In this document: positions 14,974 to 22,616 of the stretch, piece by piece
Layout of the letters: each line of letters starts with the position of its first letter
Numbering within the stretch: the first letter of the stretch is position 1
IMG/VR virus record: IMGVR_UViG_3300021389_000139
Coordinates: 1 to 25,814 of that record
Length of the DNA stretch: 25,814 nucleotides
From: a virus
Reading direction: 5' to 3' (one strand)
Notes under the pieces: model-generated
Database searches by the model: none
What the model saw: the letters and a program-made list of their open reading frames with translations, nothing else
What the model was told of the DNA's origin: nothing
Made by a program: the position numbers and the translations under genes

Positions 14974-17067
14974 ATGAAACCGAAACGCCTAACGGACACG
15001 GAAATCCAGAGCACTGTCACCAGCGCAGTGCGCGAGGCTGTTGATTTCGTCGAAAGCGAAGTCGCCCCGGATCGGATCGAGTCGCAGAAATACTTTGACG
15101 GCGGCACCAAGGTTGAACACGAGGAAGGCCGTTCCAAGGTTGTGGCAACCAAGGTGCGTGACACCATCCGGGCCATCAAGCCTGCCCTGATGCGGGTGTT
15201 CCTGCAATCCGACAAGCCTGTTGAGTTCATCCCGACGACACCACAGGCTGTGCAGGGTGCCGATCAGGCCACCAAATATGCCAAGTATGTCTTTGAGCGG
15301 AACAACGGCTTCCGGGTGCTGCACAGCGCCATTCACGACGCACTGATCAAAAAGACTGGCATCGTCAAAGTCTACTACGACGAAGTGCCGGATCTGGAGA
15401 TTGATGAATACAGCGACCTGACGCCAGAGCAGTTGCAGCTTGTCGAAGCCGATCCAGAGGTTGAAATCATCGACCGTGAGGAAACGATCATTGCCGAGGC
15501 AGTGGTTGACCCGATGGGCATGGTCATTCAGCCGCAGATGGCGACCTACAAGGTGCGCGTGGCCCGTGAGAGCCTGAAGGGCCAGATCAAGATCGAAGCC
15601 GTGGCCCCGGAGGACTTCTTCGTTGACCGCATGGCCGTCAGCATTGAGGACTGCTACGTCTGCGGCCACACGTCAGAGGCCCGCGTCGGTGATCTGGTTG
15701 CTATGGGCTACGACTTTGAGACGGTCTACGAACTGTCTGGGGCTGCCGATGGCACCGTTGACGACGAGGAAGAACTGGCCCGCCGTGGCTGGGATGACAC
15801 GTCAGAGGACGAACACCCCAACGACCCGTCAATGCGGAAAGTGCAGTTCACCGAAGCCTACATGAAGATGGACATTGAGGGGCTGGGCGTTCCCAAGCTG
15901 TATAAGTTCATTTGCGCGGGCAACGACTACGAGGTTCTGGAATACGAACTGTGCGACTATGTGCCGTTTGCAGTATTTGAGGTGGACCCAGAGCCGCACA
16001 CATTCTTTGGTCGTTCACTGGCAGAGATTGTGCAGGACGATCAGGACGCCGCTACATCTATGCTGCGTGGCCTGCTCGACAACATCGCAATGATGAACAA
16101 CCCGCGCCTCGGTGTCTTGGAGGGTCGTGCAAATCTTGACGACCTGCTGAACAACGAAATCGGCGGCATCGTGCGGATGAAGGACATCAACGCCGTCCGT
16201 GAGTTTCAGATCGGCAACGCGGCTGTCTCGGCGCTTCCGGCGATGCAATACTACGACGAGGCCATCAGGGCCAAGACAGGCGTCTCTGGGGCCGCTATGG
16301 GGCTTGATGCTGATGCCTTGCAGTCCCAGACAGCCGCAGGCGTCAATGCCGCTGTGCAGGCCGCTACGGCAGTCTCTGAACTGATCGCCCGCAACCTTGC
16401 TGAAGGCGGGATGAAGCAGATGTTCCGCCTCATTGCGCAAATCGCACGGGCAAACCCGAACCCCGGCGAGATGATGCGTCTGGACGGGCAGTTTGTCCCG
16501 GTTGATCCGCGTAGCTGGACGAATGATCTGGATCTGGTCACGAATGTCGGTCTGGGCAACAACGCCCGCGAAGAGCGTATGATGATGCTGCAAACCACCT
16601 TGCAGACGCAGATGCAGATTTGGCAGACATATGGCCCGACGAATGGTCTGGTCAGCATGACGCAGATGCGCAACACGCTCGCTGATCTTCTCGGCATGTC
16701 CGGCATTCACAATGCGGATCGGTATTACAACCCGATGAACCCGCAGATGGAGCAGCAGTTGCTTATGCAGGCGCAGCAGGCAGCACAGGGCCAGCAACAG
16801 CCGCAGTCTGACCCGAACATGGCATTCATGCAGGCGGAGCAGATGAAGGCCCAGACCCGTGCGCAGGTTGACATGCAGAAGGCCGCTATGGAGCATCAGC
16901 GCAAATTGATGGAGATGGCAGCAAGCGATGACCTGAAGCGGGACGAAATGGCACAGAACTTGCTAGTCGATGCGGCCAAGATTCTCGGTCAATATGGCAC
17001 AAGCGTTGATGTTGCCCGCGTCCGTCAGGAACAAGCAATGCCGCGTCAATTCGGGGAAATGTTTTGA
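14974..17067 (+). CDS. Portal protein
   Basis: A 697-residue protein forming the dodecameric DNA gate of the capsid vertex. Family features seen: AVDFVESEVAPDRIESQKYF near the N-terminus, KVRDTIRAIKPALMRVFLQS (about 59-78), HSAIHDALIKKTGIVKVYYD, VAPEDFFVDRMA (wing), TFFGRSLAEIVQDDQDAATS with LRGLLDNIAMMNNPR (stem region) and a Gln/Met-rich C-terminal barrel-like tail (QQLLMQAQQAAQGQQQPQSD). The length fits large podovirus portals of the P22/SU10 kind. AAGGAG at 14963-14968 overlaps the previous stop and precedes the ATG. Confidence 0.9.
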   Translation: MKPKRLTDTEIQSTVTSAVREAVDFVESEVAPDRIESQKYFDGGTKVEHEEGRSKVVATKVRDTIRAIKPALMRVFLQSDKPVEFIPTTPQAVQGADQATKYAKYVFERNNGFRVLHSAIHDALIKKTGIVKVYYDEVPDLEIDEYSDLTPEQLQLVEADPEVEIIDREETIIAEAVVDPMGMVIQPQMATYKVRVARESLKGQIKIEAVAPEDFFVDRMAVSIEDCYVCGHTSEARVGDLVAMGYDFETVYELSGAADGTVDDEEELARRGWDDTSEDEHPNDPSMRKVQFTEAYMKMDIEGLGVPKLYKFICAGNDYEVLEYELCDYVPFAVFEVDPEPHTFFGRSLAEIVQDDQDAATSMLRGLLDNIAMMNNPRLGVLEGRANLDDLLNNEIGGIVRMKDINAVREFQIGNAAVSALPAMQYYDEAIRAKTGVSGAAMGLDADALQSQTAAGVNAAVQAATAVSELIARNLAEGGMKQMFRLIAQIARANPNPGEMMRLDGQFVPVDPRSWTNDLDLVTNVGLGNNAREERMMMLQTTLQTQMQIWQTYGPTNGLVSMTQMRNTLADLLGMSGIHNADRYYNPMNPQMEQQLLMQAQQAAQGQQQPQSDPNMAFMQAEQMKAQTRAQVDMQKAAMEHQRKLMEMAASDDLKRDEMAQNLLVDAAKILGQYGTSVDVARVRQEQAMPRQFGEMF

Positions 17068-17312
17068 GCCTCGTAAAGCAGCGCGCAGGGGAAGCACGTC
17101 GGCTATTGTCTGACGAGGTGTTCCAATCCGTAATTCAAGAAATCAGGGAAGATGCGACAGCCTTTTTCCTGAATTCGAATTGTGGTATTGATGAACTTGC
17201 AGACGCTCATATGAGGGTCCGCGCAACGCAGATTATCCTAGACGCCCTCCAAGCGAGATTAGACGCCGAGGCCGTTCAGGACAAAAAGGATCAGCACCGT
17301 GGAAGCGACTGA
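17064..17312 (+). CDS. Small portal-scaffold junction protein
   Basis: An 82-residue helical protein (VKQRAGEARRLLSDEVFQSV; FLNSNCGIDELADAHMRVRA) beginning at TTG, which overlaps the portal stop (TTGA) and follows GGGGA. Short helical proteins in this slot, starting MSL-KQR and ending in a DAL-ARLDAE-type helix, recur between portal and scaffold genes. Function unknown; a role in procapsid assembly is plausible from position. The 3' end overlaps the scaffold start by 14 bases. Confidence 0.8.
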   Translation: MSLVKQRAGEARRLLSDEVFQSVIQEIREDATAFFLNSNCGIDELADAHMRVRATQIILDALQARLDAEAVQDKKDQHRGSD

Positions 17313-18252
17313 TACGATGGAACAGGCCGTCAATAGCCTTTTGGATATTGAGCCTGAACAAACCGAAGAAATCGAAACCGATGAGGTGGAGACGGATGAG
17401 GTTGAAACCGACGAGGTAGAGGTTGAAGAAATCGATACCGACGAGGACGAGGATGAAGGCGAAGAGCCGGATTCTGACGAGGACGATGAGGACGAAGACA
17501 CCGACGCCGACGAGAAACCCAAACTCCACAAAGTCAAAGTTGACGGTGAGGAGCGCGAGGTCACCCTTGACGAGCTAAAGCGGGGCTATTCGGGCCAACA
17601 AAAAGTCCAGAAGGGAATGCAGCAGGCCGCAGAGGTGCGGAAACAAGCCGAAGGCCTGTATCAGACCCTTCAATCTGAACGACAGCAATTCCTTGCGACG
17701 GTGCAGCAAATGCAGCAGCAAGGTATCGTGACGCCCCCCAAGGCTCCTGACATGTCTATGATGGAAAATGATCCAATCGGCTACATGCAGGAGAAAGCAG
17801 CTTACGACGTTAAGATGCAGGAGTTCCAAGGCCAGCAGCGCCAGATCCAGATGGAGCAAGCGCGCGCCCAGCAACTGCAAGAGAGCGCCAGACAGGTGCA
17901 ATTGCAGGAGCAAGTCAAGGCGCTGGTCCAACGCATTCCTGAGTTTGCCAACCCGGAAAAGGCGGCAAATCTCAAGAAGGAACTGCTGGATTACGGCATG
18001 AGCAAAGGGCTGTCCGCTGAAGAACTGCAAGCCACGACCAACGCAGCATATGTGGACATCCTCTATGATGCGTATCGGTTCCGTCAGCTTCAGAGCGGCA
18101 CGGCAAAGGCTAAGAAGAAGCCAGAGTCCCCGCGTAATGTGAAGCCGAAACCGCGTCGTTCTGAGCCGCAGAAGATCGTTCAGCAACGGAAAATGCAAGC
18201 CGCAAAGAAATCGGGAAAGCCTGAGTCTTTCATTGATTTCTTGCTCGAATAG
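17299..18252 (+). CDS. Capsid scaffolding protein
   Basis: A 317-residue protein that would fill the procapsid and guide coat assembly. Residues about 15-72 are extremely acidic, including three ETDEV units in a row and long Asp/Glu runs. A short beta unit (LHKVKVDGEEREVTLDELKR) follows, then a long Gln-rich coiled-coil (about 100-225), and a basic C-terminus (AKKKPESPRNVKPKPRRSEP) expected to bind the coat protein. This acid-coil-base order directly before the major capsid gene is typical. I prefer the GTG start at 17299, which has AAAAGGA nine bases upstream; ATG 17317 is the alternative. Confidence 0.85.
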   Translation: MEATDTMEQAVNSLLDIEPEQTEEIETDEVETDEVETDEVEVEEIDTDEDEDEGEEPDSDEDDEDEDTDADEKPKLHKVKVDGEEREVTLDELKRGYSGQQKVQKGMQQAAEVRKQAEGLYQTLQSERQQFLATVQQMQQQGIVTPPKAPDMSMMENDPIGYMQEKAAYDVKMQEFQGQQRQIQMEQARAQQLQESARQVQLQEQVKALVQRIPEFANPEKAANLKKELLDYGMSKGLSAEELQATTNAAYVDILYDAYRFRQLQSGTAKAKKKPESPRNVKPKPRRSEPQKIVQQRKMQAAKKSGKPESFIDFLLE

Positions 18253-18273
18253 CAAACCGCATGAGGTGAACAC

Positions 18274-19230
18274 ATGGCACAGCCAACCAATACCCTTGAC
18301 TCCTACGACGTAAAAGGCATCCGCGAGGATCTTTCGGATGTAATCTACAATATCTCCCCCGAAGAAACGCCGTTCTACACTGCGTGCGCCAAGGGCAAGG
18401 CGACCAACACTTTCCACGAATGGCAGACCGACTCGCTGCGTGCATCGGCTGACAACGCACACATTGAAGGCGATGACACCATTGCTGAAGCCCGTGCCGT
18501 CACCAGCCGCTTGGGCTCGTATACGCAAATCTTCAAGAACGCGGTTGTCATTCCCGGCACCGATCAGGGTCTGAACAAAGCAGGCCGCGCCCGTGAGATG
18601 GCCTATCAGGTTCTGAAGATCGCCAAAGAGCAGAAGCTGGACATCGAAAAGGCACTGTTCGCCAATCAGGCTCGCGCTGCTGGCTCGTCCAGTGCTGCAC
18701 GCCGTCTGGCAGGCGCACCCGCATGGCTGTTCACGAACACCGTGTTTGGTGCAAACGAAGGTGCAGATCCGACTGGTGACGGCACCGACGCACGCACGGA
18801 CGAAACCACTGCGCTGACCGCGTTCTCGCAGCCCAAGTTCGACGGCGTGATGCAGTCGATCTGGACTGCTGGCGGCAAGCCGGATTCGGTTTACCTGTCG
18901 GCCTACCAGATGAACATCGCGCTTTCGTTCACCGGCAACAATAATCAGCGCTCCAACATCACTGCGGAAGCAGAGAAGGTCATCAAGCACATGGCCGTCT
19001 ATGTAACCCCGTGGGGAACCGTTGAGTTCAAGCCGACCCGCGAAAACCGTGGCCGTGACGTGTTCATCATGCAGGATGACATGTGGGGCGTTGGTGTTCT
19101 GCGCGCGACGAAGAACGAAGAACTTGCCAAGACGGGCGACAACGAGAAGCGTCAGGTTCTGACCGAACTGACCCTGATCTGCCGCAACGAAGCGTCTTCC
19201 GGCGGCATCTTCGACAACAGCACGTCGTAA
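18274..19230 (+). CDS. Major capsid protein (SU10/DUF5309-like)
   Basis: A 318-residue HK97-fold coat protein. The N-terminus, VKGIREDLSDVIYNISPEET PFYT, and the following WQTDSLRAS are hallmarks of the DUF5309/SU10-like coat family. A central segment (REMAYQVLKIAKEQKLDIEK) corresponds to the spine helix, and GGKPDSVYLSAYQMNIALSF with VYVTPWGTVEFKPTR to the P and A domains. GAGGTG at 18264-18269 is a good ribosome-binding site. There is no separate maturation protease gene in the neighbourhood. It is followed by a strong hairpin. Confidence 0.92.
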   Translation: MAQPTNTLDSYDVKGIREDLSDVIYNISPEETPFYTACAKGKATNTFHEWQTDSLRASADNAHIEGDDTIAEARAVTSRLGSYTQIFKNAVVIPGTDQGLNKAGRAREMAYQVLKIAKEQKLDIEKALFANQARAAGSSSAARRLAGAPAWLFTNTVFGANEGADPTGDGTDARTDETTALTAFSQPKFDGVMQSIWTAGGKPDSVYLSAYQMNIALSFTGNNNQRSNITAEAEKVIKHMAVYVTPWGTVEFKPTRENRGRDVFIMQDDMWGVGVLRATKNEELAKTGDNEKRQVLTELTLICRNEASSGGIFDNSTS

Positions 19231-19237
19231 GAAACAA

Positions 19238-19263
19238 GGGGGAGGGCTTCACGGTCCTCCCCT
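19238..19263 (+). terminator. Hairpin after the capsid gene, possible terminator
   Basis: Eight bases after the capsid stop, GGGGAGGGC (19239-19247) pairs with GTCCTCCCC (19254-19262) around a TTCACG loop. One G-T wobble lies inside the stem and one more possible pair (G38/T63) outside it. Only a short TATTT follows, so termination may be partial, leaving some read-through into the small genes downstream; it could also stabilise the capsid mRNA. Confidence 0.6.
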
Positions 19264-19271
19264 ATTTCGCA

Positions 19272-19580
19272 ATGGCTGAATATCGTGTAACATGTGACGG
19301 AATATTCCGGGGCGGTGTCGTTTATCGTCGCGGGACAATATTGCGAATGCCCCCTGAAGCGGCAGAGGTTATGAGAATGGCCTATCCGCACCTGACCTTT
19401 GAGGCTGTAGATGACGAAAATCGCGGAACGAGTATTCGAGGACGAGGGGAAGCTGATCGTGCAGGAGACGCACGACTTCAACCCAGTTCTGGAGCGGGCC
19501 AAGTCACTCAAAAGCGCGGGCGTGGACGGCCTAGGGGAGTCAAAACTCGTCGGGCTGGTTCCGATGAAACTCTGGGCTGA
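19272..19580 (+). CDS. Small hypothetical protein overlapping the next gene
   Basis: An open frame of 102 residues. The first 48 or so (MAEYRVTCDGIFRGGVVYRR through LTFEAVDDEN) read like a normal small beta-rich protein. From about 19411 the same DNA is used in another frame by a more convincing gene, and residues beyond 48 here are Arg/Gly/Ser-rich. No good ribosome-binding site precedes the ATG at 19272; the GGGGGAGG upstream is tied up in the hairpin. It may be a real gene with a long overlap or a gene whose tail is unconstrained. Confidence 0.5.
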   Translation: MAEYRVTCDGIFRGGVVYRRGTILRMPPEAAEVMRMAYPHLTFEAVDDENRGTSIRGRGEADRAGDARLQPSSGAGQVTQKRGRGRPRGVKTRRAGSDETLG

Positions 19581-19698
19581 GTGGGCCAAGAAGTGGGGTG
19601 TGAACCCGAATGACAGTCATGCGATGCGGGAAGTCGTGGCGCGTGAACTGAACGACAGCAACAATTCACATCTGCGGGTGTGGGAAGGGCGATATTGA
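19411..19698 (+). CDS. Conserved small head-region phage protein
   Basis: 95 residues, mostly helical: a start of MTKIAERVFEDEGKLIVQET followed by DFNPVLERAKSLKSAGVDG, then LVGLVPMKLWAEWAKKWGVN, and a C-terminus ending in LRVWEGRY. This layout recurs in small uncharacterised proteins next to capsid genes of podoviruses. GAGG at 19401-19404 is well spaced before the ATG. It overlaps the preceding frame by 170 bases. Head completion is a guess from position only. Confidence 0.8.
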   Translation: MTKIAERVFEDEGKLIVQETHDFNPVLERAKSLKSAGVDGLGESKLVGLVPMKLWAEWAKKWGVNPNDSHAMREVVARELNDSNNSHLRVWEGRY

Positions 19699-19700
19699 GA

Positions 19701-19943
19701 ATGGCGAACATCTTGGCTGGAGATCCCGGATACGACGCAACGGCAGTAACACCGTCTGACACTGGACACATAGGGAATGACCGTGCGCTCTATGTGGGCG
19801 GCGCAGGCAACGTAAAGGTTGTCACGGCTGCTGGCTCCACTGTGACGTTTACAGGCGTTCAGGCGGGCAGCGTGCTTCCTGTGCGGGCAACGCGGGTCTT
19901 TTTGACCGACACGACGGCGACGGCTATCGTTGCAATCTACTAA
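19701..19943 (+). CDS. Spike-base protein (RcGTA rcc01079/GhsA-like)
   Basis: An 80-residue protein with DRALYVGGAGNVKVVTAAGS, TVTFTGVQAGSVLPVRATRV and a final TTATAIVAIY. This is the pattern of the small spike-base family named after the Rhodobacter capsulatus gene transfer agent protein rcc01079, a capsid head-spike component. Here it follows the capsid genes and precedes a large fibre, the same base-then-fibre order as in the RcGTA head-spike pair. The ATG at 19701 follows GGAAGGG; an in-frame start at 19680 would lie inside the previous gene. Confidence 0.75.
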   Translation: MANILAGDPGYDATAVTPSDTGHIGNDRALYVGGAGNVKVVTAAGSTVTFTGVQAGSVLPVRATRVFLTDTTATAIVAIY

Positions 19944-19955
19944 AGGGATCTGCAC

Positions 19956-21872
19956 ATGATCAGCCTAGGGCTTAACCTGTGGTCCACGACTATTTTGGCT
20001 CGTGGTGGTGGTGGAGAAGCCCCCTTCTCCCCCGCGTCTCTCTTTGCTTCTGGCGAGGAGGGTGCATGGTATGAGCCTTCGACTACTACAACGTTCACTG
20101 ACCTTGAGGGTTACACCTTCGCCACCTACGGCCAGCCTGTTGCTCACCTGATTGATAAGTCCCAAGGGGCTACGATTGAGGCGAGAAGGAACCTGTTTAC
20201 CGACACAGAAGAGTTGGCTGAGTTTTCAAGCGTCCAAAACGGGGCTGTAGTCAGGGCTGATGGCTGGGCAGAATTTACGGAGAACACTAGCGCCAGTTCC
20301 TTTCATAGATTGTTTGATGCTGGGTTTAGCCTTTCAGCGGTTACATACGAACTTTCCCTTGATTTTGAATATGTAGACTGTCAATTCATACACTTGGTCG
20401 CCTATATAAGCACAAACAATGAGTGGGCATCTATCAGAATCGATTTAATCAATAAAGAAGTTGTAGCTACAGATGTCGGTGGTAGCACTTCTATTGTGTC
20501 TAGTGGCGTTGAACCCCTTGATGGAAACATTTGCCGTGCGAACATGGTGTTTGACGCTGGGGCTTCTGGAACATGGCTTTTTAATGTGTTTACCGCCTCC
20601 TCTACATCGGGATTTTCGACGGTTGGGTCACCCGTATCATTCACGGGAACATCCCGTAAAGTAAAATGCAGGAAATCACAAATTGCAGTAGGCTCCACAG
20701 CCACAGCCTACCAGAAGATCACCACAGGCCAGACAGTCTCTTGGCTCCCCGGCAACCACGCCACCCAGACCACCCTCGCCTCTCGTCCTATCCTTGCGCG
20801 TGTGCCTGAGACTGGGCGTAGGAACCAGCTGGAGAGGACTGAGGAGTTTGATGATGCGGTTTGGATTCTGGATAACAGTGGGGCGACAAACCCTGTTGTA
20901 ACGGCTGATCAAGGTCTTGATCCTAATGGCGATCTTACTGCTGACCGTATCCAATTGAACAAAACGGGCGGGACATTTTCAAGAATTCGTCAAGATTTCA
21001 CCGCCACACCATTACCAAATGCAATCTATACATTCTCAGCTTGGATGAAAACTTACAGCGGGTCTGGCACACAGAATGTTGGTTTGCGGATTTTTTCCAC
21101 GGACTCAAATCATGTCGTCACTGGAGAGTGGCAGAGGTTTTCCGTTACGGTATCCGCAGCAACAACAACACCCAATTCTAGTGTTCTTCTGATTGATGGT
21201 GCTGGCAATGACGAAACTGCTGACATTCTTGTCTGGGGCGCTCAGTTAGATGCTGGCTCCACCGCCACCGACTATCAGAAGGTAGTAACCTCCTACGACA
21301 TCACAGAGGCGGGCGTTACCTCGCTGGAGTATCTGTCGTTTGATGGGGCGAATGACGGTATGGTGACTGCCCCCATCGAAGCTGGGACGGATAAGGCTCA
21401 AGTACTTGCTGGCATTGCCCGCATAGGAACTGTCCAGTACCCAATAGTTATGGAGTTTGGTGGCTCTGCTAACGGCTATGCGGGCAGCTTTAGTTGGACA
21501 CAAAACACAAACGTATCGAACCGCATGTTTGTTTCGACGTATGATTCTCCGAGCGTTGCGACTACAGCTACGATCTCAACAGATTATCCACCAAACACCG
21601 TTGTTATGGTGGCCGAAATAGATAGGGCCGCATCGACTGAGATTTCAGCGAGAATAAACGGCAGCGAAGCTGGAATTTCTCTGTCTGGCTCAGGTAGTTC
21701 TGGCAATTTTGGAACCTTACCAATGTACATAGGCAGTCGTGGGCTGACGGGGTCTTTCTTTAATGGCGAGATGTATGCCCTTGTTTTCCGCTTCGGTCCC
21801 ATCCTCACCACAGGCGAAATCACCAACACCGAAGCCTACCTAGCCACACGCAGCGGGGTGACACTGCCATGA
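19956..21872 (+). CDS. Modular fibre with two carbohydrate-binding-like modules and a LamG-like tip
   Basis: A 638-residue adhesin. The N-terminal part (1-75; PASLFASGEEGAWYEPSTTT, VAHLIDKSQGA) is probably the attachment region. Two related beta-sandwich modules follow: about 77-255 (RRNLFTDTEEL to GSTATAYQKI) and about 288-443 (RRNQLERTEEF, IYTFSAWMKTYSGSG, GEWQRFSVTVS to GSTATDYQKV), like CBM_4_9-type sugar-binding units. The last 180 residues resemble a concanavalin/LamG fold (LSFDGANDGMVTAP, MYIGSRGLTGSFFNGEMYAL). Module cores are markedly AT-richer than their edges. AGGGATC precedes the ATG, and the stop overlaps the next gene (ATGA). It could be a head or tail spike. Confidence 0.7.
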   Translation: MISLGLNLWSTTILARGGGGEAPFSPASLFASGEEGAWYEPSTTTTFTDLEGYTFATYGQPVAHLIDKSQGATIEARRNLFTDTEELAEFSSVQNGAVVRADGWAEFTENTSASSFHRLFDAGFSLSAVTYELSLDFEYVDCQFIHLVAYISTNNEWASIRIDLINKEVVATDVGGSTSIVSSGVEPLDGNICRANMVFDAGASGTWLFNVFTASSTSGFSTVGSPVSFTGTSRKVKCRKSQIAVGSTATAYQKITTGQTVSWLPGNHATQTTLASRPILARVPETGRRNQLERTEEFDDAVWILDNSGATNPVVTADQGLDPNGDLTADRIQLNKTGGTFSRIRQDFTATPLPNAIYTFSAWMKTYSGSGTQNVGLRIFSTDSNHVVTGEWQRFSVTVSAATTTPNSSVLLIDGAGNDETADILVWGAQLDAGSTATDYQKVVTSYDITEAGVTSLEYLSFDGANDGMVTAPIEAGTDKAQVLAGIARIGTVQYPIVMEFGGSANGYAGSFSWTQNTNVSNRMFVSTYDSPSVATTATISTDYPPNTVVMVAEIDRAASTEISARINGSEAGISLSGSGSSGNFGTLPMYIGSRGLTGSFFNGEMYALVFRFGPILTTGEITNTEAYLATRSGVTLP

Positions 21873-22342
21873 GACTGACCATCGCAACCCCCGCAGAGGA
21901 ACTGGACGACACCCGTGACCTTGCAGTGGCTCTTGGCTGGATCAACGGCTACACCCCTGCCGAATGGGAAAACTCCTTCTCGGCCCAATACCAAGACGCT
22001 GCTGGTAACATCTACCACATCAGTAGCTTCGAGGCTTCTACAGGCTGGATCGCCACGGTTACTACGATGGGTCCGGTGGAACGTCCTGCCGCTGACGTAG
22101 GCACCTTGGACGAGGAGACTGGCGAATATGGGGCACCCTACGTCGTGAACCTCGCTGGTGCTCGTCGTGCGCAGGATCGTCTGGTCATCTGGCAACCTGC
22201 ACAACCTGACTTTGAGACTGGTGAAGTCCCAAGCAACCCTGTCCCCAAAGTCGGTGCAGATAAGCTGGTGGCAGTCATCGGCATGAAGGGTCCAGAGGCT
22301 CTCGCAGCTATGGGTCTGCAAAGCATTCCAATGGAACTGTAG
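21869..22342 (+). CDS. Hypothetical protein downstream of the fibre
   Basis: A 157-residue soluble protein, unrecognised. The N-terminal half has LTIATPAEELDDTRDLAVAL and HISSFEASTGWIATVTTM; the C-terminal half has VVNLAGARRAQDRLVIWQPA and KVGADKLVAVIGMKGPEALA. It is coupled to the fibre by an ATGA overlap. Genes in this slot often encode fibre-assembly chaperones or a fibre partner, but nothing in the sequence proves this. Codon use returns to the GC-rich style of the rest of the window. Confidence 0.65.
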   Translation: MRLTIATPAEELDDTRDLAVALGWINGYTPAEWENSFSAQYQDAAGNIYHISSFEASTGWIATVTTMGPVERPAADVGTLDEETGEYGAPYVVNLAGARRAQDRLVIWQPAQPDFETGEVPSNPVPKVGADKLVAVIGMKGPEALAAMGLQSIPMEL

Positions 22343-22390
22343 GTTGTGTAGAATGAAATCGCTGCTCAATCTTTCGCTATGAGGCCCGCT

Positions 22391-22615
22391 ATGGAAACAC
22401 TTGATCTCTTGATGCAATGGGTGGTGGCACCCGTCGCTGCCTTTGTGTGGGTTCTGCACAATCGTGTAAACAAGCAAAGCACGGACATTGAGGTGATCAA
22501 GGCCACGACATCGGCAAACAAAGAGGCCCACGACCGGGAGTTCAAAGAGATGCGCGACAACTTCAAGCGCGTCTTTGAGAAGTTGGACACGATTGAGTCT
22601 GCACTGAGGAAGTGA
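22391..22615 (+). CDS. Holin-like small membrane protein with coiled coil
   Basis: 74 residues. METLDLLMQWVVAPVAAFVW gives one N-terminal membrane segment (about 7-23); the rest is a charged helix with heptad character (EAHDREFKEMRDNFKRVFEK LDTIESAL). Its place directly before the endolysin suggests a holin or other lysis membrane protein. I chose ATG 22391, which has GAGG 6 bases upstream, over ATG 22379. Single-membrane-segment plus coiled-coil proteins of other functions (DUF2730-like) look similar. The 48-base gap before it shows only a weak TAGAAT at 22349. Confidence 0.6.
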   Translation: METLDLLMQWVVAPVAAFVWVLHNRVNKQSTDIEVIKATTSANKEAHDREFKEMRDNFKRVFEKLDTIESALRK

Positions 22616-22616
22616 C

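Noticed and set aside
16015-16896. Minus-strand open frame of 293 codons opposite the portal gene
   Set aside because: His/Leu/Arg-rich shadow without ribosome-binding site or coupling to neighbours.
17575-18990. Minus-strand open frame of 471 codons opposite scaffold and capsid genes
   Set aside because: It spans two convincing plus-strand genes and its translation has the Cys/Leu/Arg excess of a shadow frame.
22341-22390. Possible promoter with TAGAAT before the holin-like gene
   Set aside because: The only spaced -35 candidate (TTCCAA) matches three of six bases; too weak to list.
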